Source of the DNA: Floccifex porci
GTDB lineage: Bacteria > Bacillota_I > Bacilli_A > Erysipelotrichales > Erysipelotrichaceae
Reading direction: 5' to 3'
Length of the DNA stretch: 64,000 bases
Assembly (NCBI RefSeq): GCF_009696175.1
Contig: NZ_VUMM01000008.1
Location: 1 to 64,000 of the forward strand
The notes below the pieces were generated by a model. The model searched no databases, was not told where the DNA came from, and saw only the letters and a list, made by a program, of their open reading frames with translations. Positions 8,746 to 18,656 of the stretch are shown one piece after another. Position numbers and translations under genes: made by a program. Numbering within the stretch: the first letter of the stretch is position 1; the number at the start of each line of letters is the position of its first letter.

Positions 8746-10167
8746 TTATCGAATTTCAATAATTCTTAAATAATCGGTAGCTCCCGGCAGACCAGGTGTT
8801 CCTCCTGTAATAATAATTGTGTCTCCAGATTTACATCCATTTTCTTTGGCAATAATTGTTGCGATGTTTTTCATTCCTGTAGCGGATGAAAATTCACGTG
8901 TCATTACTGGATGTACACCCCAGTACGCATTGATCTGATTGAATGTAGATTTAACAGGAGTGGCTCCAATCAATAAACATTTTGGCTTATATTTAGCCAT
9001 TTTAATGGCTGTCGTTCCACTTTCTGTAAAGGCAATAATCGCTTTTACATCAAATTCTGTTGCCATTTCCGCTACAGATAAACAAATGGCTTCGGATTTA
9101 TCTTTTGGACAAGCTCCTTTTGCCTGACGATAATATCCTTTATAATCAAAATTGTATTCTGTCATCAAAGCGATACGTGCCATCATATCCACGGCTTCCA
9201 CTGGATATTGACCCGATGCCGATTCTCCGGAAAGCATAATACAATCTGTTCCATCATAGATCGCATTGGCCACATCACTGACTTCTGCACGAGTTGGTAC
9301 TGGACTGTTCTGCATACTTTCTAACATCTGTGTTGCGGTTACAACCAGTTTGCGTTTTTCATTGCATTTATTAATGATATCTTTTTGAATGGCTGGAACC
9401 ATTTCCGCAGGTACTTCTACACCTAAATCCCCACGAGCAACCATAATTCCATCGGCTTCATCAATGATTTCATCAATATTCGAAACCCCTTCCTGGTTTT
9501 CTATCTTGGCAATGATTTTAATCTCCATATGATTGAATTCTGCTAACAGTTTACGAATATCCAGAATATCCTGTACACGACGAACAAAGGAAGCTGCAAT
9601 AAAATCAACCCCTTGTTCACATCCAAATCTAATATCTTCAATATCTTTTTCAGATAAATACTCAAATCCTAATTTGATATTTGGTACGTTAATTCCACGT
9701 TTATTTTTAACCATACCACTATTCAGACAACGACAGACAATGTCTTTATCAACAATTTCTTTTACCATTAAATCAATGGCTCCATCGTTTACTAAAATAT
9801 GAGTTCCTTTTTGTACATCTTTATATAATTCTTTATAAGTAATTGAAAATTGAGTGGAAGTACCAACTACATCTTTATAGACAATGGTAATATCGGTATT
9901 CTTTTTAAATTCTACACATCCATTTTCAAAATCCCCTGTACGAATTTCAGGTCCTTTTGTATCAAGTAAAATAGAAACATTTGAATTTAATTCTTTATTA
10001 ATCTCTCGAATCAAATCAATTTTCTTTTGATGTTCTTCATGAGAACCATGAGAAAAATTCATTCTCATTATATCCATTCCAGACTTAACCATTTCGGTTA
10101 AAACTTTTTTATTTTCACTTGCTGGACCAATTGTACAAATAATTTTTGTCTTCTTAATTCCTGCCAT
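8746..10167 (-). CDS. pyk: Pyruvate kinase
   Basis: Converts phosphoenolpyruvate and ADP to pyruvate and ATP. The N-terminal KTKIICTIGPAS, the substrate loop MRMNFSHGSHEEH, the metal-binding MVARGDLGVEVP near residue 235 and the TQMLESM motif are all present. At 473 residues it lacks the extra C-terminal phosphohistidine-type domain found in some Bacillus enzymes. The ATG at 10167 has GGAGG seven bases upstream, and the in-frame start seven codons earlier is less likely. It is followed by its own terminator. Confidence 0.96.
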   Translation of the reverse strand: MAGIKKTKIICTIGPASENKKVLTEMVKSGMDIMRMNFSHGSHEEHQKKIDLIREINKELNSNVSILLDTKGPEIRTGDFENGCVEFKKNTDITIVYKDVVGTSTQFSITYKELYKDVQKGTHILVNDGAIDLMVKEIVDKDIVCRCLNSGMVKNKRGINVPNIKLGFEYLSEKDIEDIRFGCEQGVDFIAASFVRRVQDILDIRKLLAEFNHMEIKIIAKIENQEGVSNIDEIIDEADGIMVARGDLGVEVPAEMVPAIQKDIINKCNEKRKLVVTATQMLESMQNSPVPTRAEVSDVANAIYDGTDCIMLSGESASGQYPVEAVDMMARIALMTEYNFDYKGYYRQAKGACPKDKSEAICLSVAEMATEFDVKAIIAFTESGTTAIKMAKYKPKCLLIGATPVKSTFNQINAYWGVHPVMTREFSSATGMKNIATIIAKENGCKSGDTIIITGGTPGLPGATDYLRIIEIR

Positions 10168-10242
10168 ATAATCCTCCTGCAGATACAATCTGCTTCACAC
10201 ATCATTCATTATCTACAAAAAAATCAGTTAATCAAGAAAAAA

Positions 10243-10273
10243 AACAGTGAAAGCGTTTTCGACTTTCACTGTT
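10243..10273 (-). terminator. Terminator of cls
   Basis: AACAGTGAAAG pairs with CTTTCACTGTT in an eleven-pair stem overlapping the cls stop codon, followed by a run of T on the minus strand. Confidence 0.88.
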
Positions 10274-11774
10274 ATAAAAGTGGTGCAAATAAGCGTAAAA
10301 AATCATCCCACAGATTCTTAATAATTGACTGTTTACAATCTTCTTCCTTCATCTGTTTTGACATTTCCATAGTCTGTTCCATATCCTTTTTTAAAGAATG
10401 AAAGATTGAACTTTGGTAGAAAATGGAATTGCATTCATAATGCAGAAATAGACTTCTATAATCTAAATTCACCGTTCCAATACTGCACAGATCCTCATCG
10501 ATCAGCCATGCCTTTGCGTGCAAGAATCCTGGTGTATACTGATAAATCTGTATTCCTTCTTTTAACAATTGACGGGCAAAAGACATCGTTAACCGATATA
10601 CTATTTTTTTATCTGGAATACCTGGAATCATTATCCTTACATCCACATTTCTTCTTGCCAGAGCACATAAACATTCCACCACTGAATCATCCAGAATTAA
10701 ATAAGGTGTATAGATCCAGATTCTTTTTGTGGCTCTGTAAAAAGTTTCCAGAAGAAATTGACGGCTGGTATGTACTTTATTACTGGGAGAATCATAATAT
10801 GATAAGATATATCCATTATGCTCATTCCTGTTTTCAAAATTCGTCGTCATCTGAATTTTATCATTGCTGATGGAATTCCATATCTGAGCAAACATAAATG
10901 TATAATTATTGACACCATCTCCTGTAATCGAAAATCCGATATCTTTCCAGTGTCCATATTTTTCTTTTACATTAATATACTCATCAGCAATATTGACTCC
11001 TCCACTAAATGCGATTTCATTATCAATGACCAGCATCTTTCTATGATCTCGATTATTCAACTGAAATTTCACAAATATCGCCGGATTAAATGGAATACAT
11101 TTTATACCATATTTATTTAATTCTTTAATATTATGTAAAGAATAAGTGGAAATAGATCCAATATCATCATATAAAACTCTTACATCCACTCCTTCTTTTA
11201 CTTTTTCTTTAAAAATATCCACCATCGAATTTAAAAAGATGCCTTCTTCAATAATAAAATATTCCATATATATAAATTTTTTTGCACCTTTTAAAGCCTT
11301 TAACATATCTGGAAACATTGAATCTCCTAAAGAATAATATTTGCAGTCTTTAATATAATGAACAGGCATCTCATTGTTCTTAGATATAGTATTCAGTGTC
11401 TGAAATAAATGCTCATCTTTCTGTTTGATATTTTCATTTAATTCTTCAGAGGTTTTATCATGTACATCTAAATTCATTTTTGCCTTTTCAATATTTTTAT
11501 TTAAGCGATTGGTACTTCTGGTTTCTCCACATAAAATATACAGCCAGGCACCTAAAATTGGAAAAAGAACAATTAATAAGATCCACATGAGTTTATAATT
11601 GGATTCGGTATAATTGGAAGCAATATGAAGAACAAAAATAAATGCACATATTGATAATACTTCATTGATAAATGGAAAAATATTATTTAACCAGTTTAAT
11701 AACAGTAAATACCAGATGATCTGTAATAATACCGCTGGTAAAATAGTTAAAATACGACTTAATATCCGTTTCAT
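10272..11774 (-). CDS. cls: Cardiolipin synthase (phospholipase D family)
   Basis: A 500-residue membrane enzyme that joins two phosphatidylglycerol molecules to cardiolipin. Two hydrophobic segments at the N-terminus (about 10-65) are followed by two phospholipase D modules with the motifs HRKMLVIDNEIAFSGG near residue 240 and HAKAWLIDEDLCSIGTVNLD near 420, each holding the catalytic His-x-Lys. The ATG at 11774 lies one base after the stop of the TauE-like gene with AGGTG upstream; an in-frame GTG at 11783 is the alternative. It is the last gene of an apparent MarR-TauE-cls operon. Confidence 0.92.
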   Translation of the reverse strand: MKRILSRILTILPAVLLQIIWYLLLLNWLNNIFPFINEVLSICAFIFVLHIASNYTESNYKLMWILLIVLFPILGAWLYILCGETRSTNRLNKNIEKAKMNLDVHDKTSEELNENIKQKDEHLFQTLNTISKNNEMPVHYIKDCKYYSLGDSMFPDMLKALKGAKKFIYMEYFIIEEGIFLNSMVDIFKEKVKEGVDVRVLYDDIGSISTYSLHNIKELNKYGIKCIPFNPAIFVKFQLNNRDHRKMLVIDNEIAFSGGVNIADEYINVKEKYGHWKDIGFSITGDGVNNYTFMFAQIWNSISNDKIQMTTNFENRNEHNGYILSYYDSPSNKVHTSRQFLLETFYRATKRIWIYTPYLILDDSVVECLCALARRNVDVRIMIPGIPDKKIVYRLTMSFARQLLKEGIQIYQYTPGFLHAKAWLIDEDLCSIGTVNLDYRSLFLHYECNSIFYQSSIFHSLKKDMEQTMEMSKQMKEEDCKQSIIKNLWDDFLRLFAPLL

Positions 11775-11775
11775 A

Positions 11776-12546
11776 TCAGGCACCTAAAATATTAAATCCT
11801 ATTACACTGATTCCCAGTATGACAAGCACAATTCCAGTGGCTCGATTTAATGTAATTGCATCCGCTTTATTGGCAAATTTAGCTGCAATACGAGCCCATA
11901 ATAATGTGAATAAAATGCATAAAAGCCAGATATTTACAGGTGGTAAACCACCAATCATAAAATGAGAAAAAGCACCTGTAAAAGCCGTAAAGGCCATAAT
12001 AAAGACACTGGTTCCCACTGCCGTTTTCAATTCATATCCCAATACAGAAGTTAAAATCAGAAGCATCATCATGCCTCCTCCTGCACCAATAAATCCACAG
12101 ATAAAACCAATTAAAATTCCGCAGACAATGGATTGGATGGCTCTTTTCTTTGCACTGGTTTCATTCATCTTTTCTTTTGTTGTCATTACAGGTTTGACAA
12201 TGAATTTAATCCCCAGTAATAAAGTCATAAAAACTGAAAAATTTCCCATTGTTCTGGATGGAACCAGTTTAGCAACATAGCTTCCAACAACGGTGAAAAT
12301 CAAAACGGAAATCATCATGAGAATTCCATTTTTAATATCCAGATTTTTATTTTTGCCATATGTATAGGCCGATATAGCACTAGCCAATACATCCGAGGAT
12401 AAAGCGATTCCCACTGCCATATAAGGTTCCATTCCTAAAAATGAAATTAACATAGGAGAGATCACTGCAGCTGCAGACAAACCTGCAAATCCAGTTCCCA
12501 ATCCCGCTCCCATTCCCGCAAAAAAGGTCACTAATAAAATTTCCAT
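11776..12546 (-). CDS. TauE/SafE-family membrane permease
   Basis: A 256-residue integral membrane protein with about eight segments and the glycine-rich N-terminal AGMGAGLGTGFAGLSAA plus the internal repeat IGAGGGMMMLLILTSVLGY, both hallmarks of the TauE/SafE family. Members export sulfite, sulfoacetate or other organosulfur anions; the substrate here is unknown. It starts two bases after the MarR stop codon, so the MarR protein probably controls it. An ATG three codons earlier overlaps that stop and is less well placed relative to AAAGGA. Confidence 0.88.
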   Translation of the reverse strand: MEILLVTFFAGMGAGLGTGFAGLSAAAVISPMLISFLGMEPYMAVGIALSSDVLASAISAYTYGKNKNLDIKNGILMMISVLIFTVVGSYVAKLVPSRTMGNFSVFMTLLLGIKFIVKPVMTTKEKMNETSAKKRAIQSIVCGILIGFICGFIGAGGGMMMLLILTSVLGYELKTAVGTSVFIMAFTAFTGAFSHFMIGGLPPVNIWLLCILFTLLWARIAAKFANKADAITLNRATGIVLVILGISVIGFNILGA

Positions 12547-12548
12547 AC

Positions 12549-12977
12549 TCAACATCCTTTCATATGTTCTAAATTTTCTTCCAGTTTATGAATCGTTTTA
12601 AAAAAGATTTCTTTTTCATCAGGCTGAATGCCATCAAATAAATTCTGGATAAACAATGTCTGAATCTCATTTCCTTTTTGAATCAATGATTGTGCCTTAT
12701 CCGTCAGCAGCAATCCTGTTTTTCGACGATCTCCTTCAACTGCTTCTCTTAATAAATAACCTTCATGTACCAGTTTATCTACATTGATAGAAACCAGATT
12801 GGCTTTAATACGACGAATCCGCACAATATCCCCAGCCGTTTTATATTTAGGATGGTTTCCAAGAAACATAAGAATATCAAAAGCTGTCTGCGGAAGATTA
12901 AATTGATGACATACAGGTTTACACATATTGTAGTAAATAGAGAAGCAGCGAAACCCCATATCCATATTCTTATCCAT
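12549..12977 (-). CDS. MarR-family transcriptional regulator
   Basis: A 142-residue winged-helix repressor. The recognition region KTAGDIVRIRRIKANLVSINVDK is near residues 44-66, followed by the wing GYLLREAVEGDRRKTGLLLT. MarR proteins bind as dimers and release DNA on binding phenolic or oxidising ligands. It is the first gene of the operon with the TauE-like permease and cls and probably represses it. The ATG at 12977 follows AAAGGAG closely; the reading frame is open nine codons further upstream without a ribosome binding site. Confidence 0.88.
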   Translation of the reverse strand: MDKNMDMGFRCFSIYYNMCKPVCHQFNLPQTAFDILMFLGNHPKYKTAGDIVRIRRIKANLVSINVDKLVHEGYLLREAVEGDRRKTGLLLTDKAQSLIQKGNEIQTLFIQNLFDGIQPDEKEIFFKTIHKLEENLEHMKGC

Positions 12978-13049
12978 ACATATCTCCTTTAATAAATAGT
13001 TCATTTTTGAAGTATTATAGTCCTCTATTCAGATTGCGTCAATAAAAAA

Positions 13050-13065
13050 AGCAGCCGAAGCTACT
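13050..13065 (-). terminator. Terminator of the uracil operon
   Basis: AGTAGC and GCTGCT pair around a stable TTCG tetraloop, followed by seven T on the minus strand. It overlaps the upp stop codon. Confidence 0.88.
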
Positions 13066-13705
13066 TTGTTCCAAATATACGATCCCCAGCATCTCCCAAT
13101 CCTGGACATATATAGGCATTTTCATTTAGTTCCCGATCTAGACATCCCACATAGATTTCTACATCCGGATGTGCTTTTGATAGAGCTTCTAAACCTTCTG
13201 GAGCGGCAATGATACACATAAACTTAATGTGTTTTCCACCTTCTTTTTTGATCTGATCAATGGCATCGATTGCAGAACCTCCTGTTGCCAGCATTGGATC
13301 GGTTACCACAATCAGTCTTTTATCTATTGGCTTTGGAAGTTTACAGTAATATGGATGAGGAATGAAAGTTTCTTCATCTCGATACATTCCAATATGCCCC
13401 ACTCTGGCATTAGGAACAAGTGCCAGGATACCGGAAACCATACCCAGTCCAGCTCTTAAAATGGGAACGATTGCCAGTTTAGGCCCTGCAATATGAGGAG
13501 CCATTGTTTTTTCAAGTGGTGTTTCCACTTCCACCTGTTCAAGTGGTAAATCGGATAGTGCTTCAAATCCTTCCAGCATAGCGATTTCTTCCACAAGCTG
13601 ACGGAATTCTTTTGTGGATGTGTTTTTGTCTCTTAATTTTGAAATCTTATGCTGAATCAAAGGATGTTTAAAAATTGTGATGTTTGAATTTTCATTAAAA
13701 TTCAT
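13061..13705 (-). CDS. upp: Uracil phosphoribosyltransferase
   Basis: Salvages uracil to UMP with PRPP. The PRPP-binding motif [13 protein letters not shown] lies near residue 130 and the uracil-binding C-terminus [17 protein letters not shown] is intact. At 214 residues the length is normal. The start has AAAGGA upstream. It follows the uracil permease gene by 13 bases, so uptake and phosphoribosylation of uracil are co-expressed. No PyrR-type leader structure was recognised in front of the operon. Confidence 0.95.
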   Translation of the reverse strand: MNFNENSNITIFKHPLIQHKISKLRDKNTSTKEFRQLVEEIAMLEGFEALSDLPLEQVEVETPLEKTMAPHIAGPKLAIVPILRAGLGMVSGILALVPNARVGHIGMYRDEETFIPHPYYCKLPKPIDKRLIVVTDPMLATGGSAIDAIDQIKKEGGKHIKFMCIIAAPEGLEALSKAHPDVEIYVGCLDRELNENAYICPGLGDAGDRIFGTK

Positions 13706-13718
13706 AAAAGTATCCTTT

Positions 13719-15125
13719 CTATTCAGTCTGATCTGAATTTTTTATAAATACACCACGACTCTGGTCTCCAGCTGGATTTGTACCAAATTCGTAGTCATTT
13801 CCAGGTAAAATCGCATTTAAGATAATTCCTGCAATAGCAGCAATAGCAAGAGAAGTTAATGTGATAGATGTAGAGAAAATGGTAAATGTTAATCCAGAAG
13901 AAAAACCTAAACCACAAACAAATATAACTCCACAAATAATTAAGTTTCTAGATTTTGTCAAGTCTACCTGATTTTCTACAATATTACGAACTCCAATGGC
14001 TGAAATCATTCCATACAGCATAAAGGAAACCCCTCCAATAATAGCCGCTGGCATTGTCGAAATGATAGCAGAAAATTTAGGAATAAACGATAGCGCAATA
14101 GCCAGTCCAGCCGCAATTCGAATGACTTTTGGATCATAGACTTTTGAAAGTTCCAGTACTCCTGTATTTTCTCCATAAGTTGTATTGGCTGGTCCTCCAA
14201 TCAGACCGGCAAACGCAGTAGCCAGACCATCTCCCATCAAAGTGCGATTTAAACCTGGATCGGAAATAAAATTCTGTCCAACCGTTGCCGAAATGGCTGA
14301 CATATCCCCTACGTGTTCCATCATAGAAGCAATGGCAATTGGAGCCATAACCAGGATAGAAGTCACATCAAATTTACATAGCTGAAATTGTGGCAATCCA
14401 ACCCAGCTTGCCTGAGCAACACTGGCAAAATCAATAATGGCACTTCCATCTGGATTACTCATACCTAATGAATTCATGATTAGGGCCACACCATAGGCAA
14501 TGATGACACCCATTAAAATTGGAATAATTTTAAACATTCCTTTTCCCCAGATATTAAATACGACAATTACACCCAAAGCCACTAAAGCCAGAAACCAGTT
14601 TGTAGAGGCATTTGAAATGGCACTGGAAGCTAAAGACAATCCAATACAGATAATAATAGGTCCTGTCACAACAGGAGGCAAAAAGCGCATTACTTTTTTA
14701 ACCCCAACTATTTTAATAATTAAAGCCACAACCAGATACAGCAATCCAGCAATGACAATTCCTCCACAGGCATAAGCTGCTTTTTCATTAGGCCCCATTG
14801 TGGCATACATTCCTGTCTGTAAATTGGCAATGGTATGAAATCCTCCTAAAAAAGCAAAAGAAGATCCTAAAAAAGCAGGTACTTTCATTTTTGTACAGAC
14901 ATGAAACAATAAAGTACCAAAGCCAGCCGCAAATAAGGTAACCGATACGGTCAATCCTTGTGTTAATGGCTGTCCACATGCCTGTTTAAAATAACCCGAA
15001 ACTAGAATAGGTACTAAAATCGTTGCGCCAAACATCGCAAACATATGTTGTATACCTAAAATCATCATTTTCCCTTTTCCTAATTTCGTGGCATCCCGAA
15101 CAACATTTTCTTCATTTTCATTCAT
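13719..15125 (-). CDS. uraA: Uracil-xanthine permease (NCS2 family)
   Basis: A 468-residue twelve-to-fourteen-segment proton symporter for uracil. The family features [18 protein letters not shown] (about 50) and the substrate-site motifs around [12 protein letters not shown] and [15 protein letters not shown] are visible. The latter holds the NxGxxxxT-type residues of nucleobase symporters. The ATG at 15125 has AGGGAG upstream; the frame is open eleven codons further but without a ribosome site. Co-transcribed with upp, which supports uracil over xanthine as substrate. Confidence 0.93.
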   Translation of the reverse strand: MNENEENVVRDATKLGKGKMMILGIQHMFAMFGATILVPILVSGYFKQACGQPLTQGLTVSVTLFAAGFGTLLFHVCTKMKVPAFLGSSFAFLGGFHTIANLQTGMYATMGPNEKAAYACGGIVIAGLLYLVVALIIKIVGVKKVMRFLPPVVTGPIIICIGLSLASSAISNASTNWFLALVALGVIVVFNIWGKGMFKIIPILMGVIIAYGVALIMNSLGMSNPDGSAIIDFASVAQASWVGLPQFQLCKFDVTSILVMAPIAIASMMEHVGDMSAISATVGQNFISDPGLNRTLMGDGLATAFAGLIGGPANTTYGENTGVLELSKVYDPKVIRIAAGLAIALSFIPKFSAIISTMPAAIIGGVSFMLYGMISAIGVRNIVENQVDLTKSRNLIICGVIFVCGLGFSSGLTFTIFSTSITLTSLAIAAIAGIILNAILPGNDYEFGTNPAGDQSRGVFIKNSDQTE

Positions 15126-15164
15126 ATATTTTTCACTCCCTAACAAGCATTCTAGCACAAATAA

Positions 15165-15193
15165 AAAGAATAAGACATAGATTCTTATTCTTT
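15165..15193. terminator. Terminator downstream of degV
   Basis: AAAGAATAAG pairs with CTTATTCTTT in a ten-pair stem. On the minus strand it overlaps the end of the degV-like gene and is followed by TTATTTG. Confidence 0.75.
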
Positions 15194-16057
15194 GTGTTTA
15201 ACAATTAAAGCCACTCCCAAAGCACCTGGTCCTACATGGCATCCAATGCTCATTGTTAAAGGAGCAGAGTAAAATGGCAAATCTGGAAACTGCTCCTGTA
15301 ATTTTAATTTCCATTTTGAAATATCTTCCTCACTCATATAAGTATAAGCCAAACCAAGCGCCAGTTCATGATCCTCATCAATTTCTTTAAATCGAGTATC
15401 GAAATCCTCTTTTAAATGTTCCACCATAATTCGAAAAGCCGATTTCATTCCCCTTGCCTTTGAACAAGTATCCAGTTTTTCTCCCTGGATTGTTAATACT
15501 GGTTTGATATGAAGCATCGATCCCAGTAAAGCCACTGCTGGAGTGATGCGTCCTCCCTTTTGAAGATACTTTAATGTATCCACCGTAATATAAATGGAAG
15601 CATCATAAGCTTCTTTCTCCAATCGCTCTTTAATTTCCTTAGCCCCATATCCTTTTTCAGCCATAGATAAGGCATCCATAACCGATAATAGCTGAGTTAC
15701 CGAAATACGGTGATTGTCCACAACCTGAACTTTGCCATCAAATTCCTGAGCAAACGACATGGCACTTTGACAGGAACCACTTAAAGCACTGGTCATTGGA
15801 ATATAAACAATTTCATCATATTCTTTTAAAATCTCTTCCCACATATTCATTAAAGAAGCAATAGAAGGCTGAGAACTTGTCACATTGGCTCCTTTTTCCT
15901 GCTGTTCATAAAAAAAAGAAACTTCTATATTTTCATTTTCTATATATGTATTCTGATTTATATTAATAGGCATATTCAACATGAAACAATTCATTTCTTT
16001 TGCCTGCTGCAAAGAAATACCAGAATTGCTGTCTGTCATTATAGCAACTTTATTCAT
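15185..16057 (-). CDS. DegV-family fatty-acid-binding protein
   Basis: A 290-residue protein of the DegV/FakB family, which in other Firmicutes bind fatty acids and present them to the kinase FakA. The N-terminal MTDSNSGIS with its conserved Asp-Ser, the central PMTSALSGSCQSA and GGRITPAVALLGSMLHIKPVL are clear family motifs. The start at 16057 has AAAGGAG seven bases upstream. It is transcribed alone, divergently from a TetR regulator. No fakA homologue lies in the window, so the ligand and kinase partner are unknown. Confidence 0.9.
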   Translation of the reverse strand: MNKVAIMTDSNSGISLQQAKEMNCFMLNMPININQNTYIENENIEVSFFYEQQEKGANVTSSQPSIASLMNMWEEILKEYDEIVYIPMTSALSGSCQSAMSFAQEFDGKVQVVDNHRISVTQLLSVMDALSMAEKGYGAKEIKERLEKEAYDASIYITVDTLKYLQKGGRITPAVALLGSMLHIKPVLTIQGEKLDTCSKARGMKSAFRIMVEHLKEDFDTRFKEIDEDHELALGLAYTYMSEEDISKWKLKLQEQFPDLPFYSAPLTMSIGCHVGPGALGVALIVKHKE

Positions 16058-16076
16058 ATTCTTTTCTCCTTTACTT

Positions 16077-16086
16077 AACACGTGTT
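16077..16086. promoter_or_regulatory. Palindrome between degV and tetR genes
   Basis: AACACGTGTT is a perfect ten-base palindrome in the degV leader, next to a TATAAC/TAGAAT -10-like stretch. It could be an operator of the divergent TetR-type regulator, but it is short. Confidence 0.3.
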
Positions 16087-16157
16087 ATAATTCTAACAGA
16101 TGTATAAATAAAAAAACATTACAGATTTTTTAATTTGTCTAAATAAAGGAGAATTTT

Positions 16158-16739
16158 ATGAGTGATTTACGTATCAAAAAAACAAAATCCGTATTAAAAT
16201 CTACATTGATTTCCATGTTAAATGAAAAATCATTTGAAAAAATCAATGTCACTGATATTTGTAAAAAAGCAAATATTTCTCGTATCACCTTTTATTCTCA
16301 CTACAATGATAAATTTTCCATCATTGATGAAATAATAGAAGAATATACCGCAATTGCGAAAATAATCTTTCAGAAAAAACAGATTGAAAATAATAAAAAA
16401 AATAATTCTGTTCAAAGTTACTGTAATATACTGGATACAATATTAGAATTGTTTGAAAAATATCCAAATTTTTTTCAAAATATTACTCCCGATAAAAATC
16501 CATATTTAAGTTTAATTTTATACAATCGGGTTTTAAAAACAGTAGAACTTCACACCATTGAAGAAAGTCATACCCATAAATTAAAATATACACCTAGACA
16601 GATTACAGGCTTTTTGTGTTATGGATTGGCTGGATTTATTAATGAGAGCGAAAACGAAAATATAAACAAAGATAAGATAAGAGAACAGGCTAAAAGAATA
16701 TTAACAGATACCGTTCGTTCTTCTGTTATCATAGAATAG
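16158..16739 (+). CDS. TetR/AcrR-family transcriptional regulator
   Basis: A 193-residue regulator. The N-terminal DNA-binding domain is clear: SFEKINVTDICKKANISRITFYSHYNDKFSII (about residues 24-56) is the TetR helix-turn-helix with its conserved Tyr. The C-terminal ligand domain is diverged. It is divergent from the degV-like gene and may regulate it or itself. The start has AAAGGAG upstream. It ends at a terminator shared with the convergent transketolase operon. Confidence 0.87.
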   Translation: MSDLRIKKTKSVLKSTLISMLNEKSFEKINVTDICKKANISRITFYSHYNDKFSIIDEIIEEYTAIAKIIFQKKQIENNKKNNSVQSYCNILDTILELFEKYPNFFQNITPDKNPYLSLILYNRVLKTVELHTIEESHTHKLKYTPRQITGFLCYGLAGFINESENENINKDKIREQAKRILTDTVRSSVIIE

Positions 16740-16757
16740 TACTTTTCAAATCTTAAA

Positions 16758-16780
16758 AAAGGGTGTATATGACACCCTTT
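16758..16780. terminator. Bidirectional terminator between tetR and the transketolase operon
   Basis: AAAGGGTGT and ACACCCTTT form a nine-pair stem with A and T runs on either side, serving two convergent units. Confidence 0.88.
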
Positions 16781-17741
16781 ATTTTAATATAGATTGAATG
16801 GAATCCACCAAATCATCCGCTGTTAATTTAAATTCTTTCTGAAGAAAATCTGGTGTTCCAACTTGTCCAAACTGTTCATTTACACCATGGCGTTTAAATG
16901 GAATGGATACTTGTGCATCCATTAATACTTCAGCCACGGCACTTGATAATCCTCCTGTAATGGAATGATTTTCAAATGTCACAAGTGCTTTTTTATTTTG
17001 AACTTCTTTAAGAATCAGTTCTGAATCAATTGGTTTAATACAGAACATATCGATAACTTCCACTGAAATACCTTCTTTTTCCAGTTTTTCAGCTGCATCC
17101 AAAGCATCACTGACCAATTGACCTGCACTGATTACCAGTACATCCTTCCCTTGTCTTACAACATTTCCTTTTCCAATTTCAAAAGTAGAACCTGGTTCAT
17201 ATACATTACGAACGGCTTTACGATTGCCACGGAAGTAATGAATTCCTTCCATTTTCGCAAATTCTTTTACCAGCCATTTCGCCTGTACTTCATCGCATAC
17301 ATCACATACAATCGCATTAGGGATGGTTCTCATTAAAGCCACATCTTCCCATGTTGTATGTGTTCCTCCATTAGGGCCTACTGTAAATCCTGGATCAGAT
17401 CCATAAATATTAATTGTATTGTGCGCATAGGCTCCAGATAAGAATACCTGATCAAATACTCTACGTGTCGCAAATGGTCCAAATGTATGAACAAATGGAA
17501 TGTATCCTTCACTGGACATTCCACAAGCCACTCCTACCATATTGGCTTCTGCAATCCCACATTGAATGTAATTGTCTGGATAAGCTTTCTGAATCAGATT
17601 GGTTTTACTGGCACCTGCTAGATCGGCTTCCAGTTGAACCACTTTATCATTTTCTTCAATGGCTTCAATAACCGCATTGGCAATACTTGCTGTCAGATCG
17701 ATTTTTCCCTTTTGATTCCGATTTTCTAATACTTTAAACAT
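16779..17741 (-). CDS. Transketolase, C-terminal subunit
   Basis: A 320-residue protein with the pyrimidine-binding and C-terminal domains of transketolase. The motifs FVHTFGPFATRRVFDQVF and the glutamate-containing QCGIAEANMVGVACGM near residue 62 (the Glu activates thiamine diphosphate) are present. It must pair with the N-terminal subunit encoded directly upstream. The start at 17741 has AAAGGAGG upstream and lies one base after the stop of the partner. Split transketolases are common in Firmicutes and are often found with ascorbate-family PTS genes, as here. Confidence 0.92.
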   Translation of the reverse strand: MFKVLENRNQKGKIDLTASIANAVIEAIEENDKVVQLEADLAGASKTNLIQKAYPDNYIQCGIAEANMVGVACGMSSEGYIPFVHTFGPFATRRVFDQVFLSGAYAHNTINIYGSDPGFTVGPNGGTHTTWEDVALMRTIPNAIVCDVCDEVQAKWLVKEFAKMEGIHYFRGNRKAVRNVYEPGSTFEIGKGNVVRQGKDVLVISAGQLVSDALDAAEKLEKEGISVEVIDMFCIKPIDSELILKEVQNKKALVTFENHSITGGLSSAVAEVLMDAQVSIPFKRHGVNEQFGQVGTPDFLQKEFKLTADDLVDSIQSILK

Positions 17742-17742
17742 G

Positions 17743-18597
17743 TTAGCATTCCTCCTTTGAAATGAATTCCAGTAAAGCTTGTTTTGCTTCATTTGCTGCA
17801 TCATTTATTTCATCGGTATTAAATTTTACCGAATGATTGCTAAACATGTTTTCAAAGTAAGGAACTCCTTGTCCTTTAATGGTATCTAATACAATACAAA
17901 CGGCTTTGTCTTTCACTTCTTTTGCCTGATTAATGGCATCATCAATGGCTTCTATATCGTTCCCTTTGACTTTCTGAGTAAAGAATCCAAACGCTTCCAT
18001 TTTTTTACTGATATCAAATGGATTCATAATATCCTTTGTATATCCATCCAATTGACGCTTATTGTCATCAATGATCACAATACAGTTATTCAGCTTATAA
18101 TTAGCAATATATTGGAATGCCTCCCAGCATTGTCCTTCATTCAGTTCCCCATCTCCAACAATCAAATAGACATAACGATCAATATGACTCTTTTTTAAAG
18201 CCGTAGCGATTCCAGCGGCTGTACTGGTACCTTGTCCTAATGAACCTGTCGTCATATCCACTCCTGGTGTTTTGGTACGATCCGGATGACTTGGAAGTTT
18301 CGTTCCTCCATCGTTTAATGTATATAACCATTCTTTATCAAAGAATCCACTTTCTGCTAAAGCGCTATACCATACAGGTCCAGCATGTCCTTTTGACAAT
18401 ACAACACGATCTCTTTGTTCCCATTTTGGATTAGTGGCATCGTATTGCATCTGTTTTCCATAAAGAACACTCATCAGTTCAACTAAAGAAAGAGACCCTC
18501 CTAAATGCCCATATCCACGATGCTGCAGCATATCCAAAACATCATAACGAATCTTTGCAGCTAATATTTCCAATTGATTCAATGTATTCTTTTCCAT
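17743..18597 (-). CDS. Transketolase, N-terminal subunit
   Basis: A 284-residue thiamine-diphosphate-binding half of transketolase. The His-rich RGYGHLGGSLSLVE near residue 27, SKGHAGPVWYSAL near 70 and the cofactor/metal motif GDGELNEGQCWEA followed by an Asn (near 148-178) are intact. With the C-terminal subunit it moves two-carbon units between pentose and hexose phosphates. It follows the PTS IIB gene, with a hairpin between, so sugar entering through the PTS may be fed to the pentose phosphate pathway. Confidence 0.92.
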   Translation of the reverse strand: MEKNTLNQLEILAAKIRYDVLDMLQHRGYGHLGGSLSLVELMSVLYGKQMQYDATNPKWEQRDRVVLSKGHAGPVWYSALAESGFFDKEWLYTLNDGGTKLPSHPDRTKTPGVDMTTGSLGQGTSTAAGIATALKKSHIDRYVYLIVGDGELNEGQCWEAFQYIANYKLNNCIVIIDDNKRQLDGYTKDIMNPFDISKKMEAFGFFTQKVKGNDIEAIDDAINQAKEVKDKAVCIVLDTIKGQGVPYFENMFSNHSVKFNTDEINDAANEAKQALLEFISKEEC

Positions 18598-18622
18598 AGT
18601 GCCTCCATAAAAATGTTTAATG

Positions 18623-18650
18623 AAAAAGAAGGTTTTACCTCCTTCTTTTT
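18623..18650 (-). terminator. Hairpin between PTS and transketolase genes
   Basis: AAAAAGAAGG pairs with CCTTCTTTTT in a ten-pair stem after the IIB gene. It can terminate partly and so set a lower level for the transketolase genes, or separate two units. Confidence 0.65.
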
Positions 18651-18656
18651 CACTGA

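Noticed and set aside
14185-14775. Open frames antisense to the uracil permease
   Set aside because: Mirror images of a membrane-protein coding sequence; no start signals.
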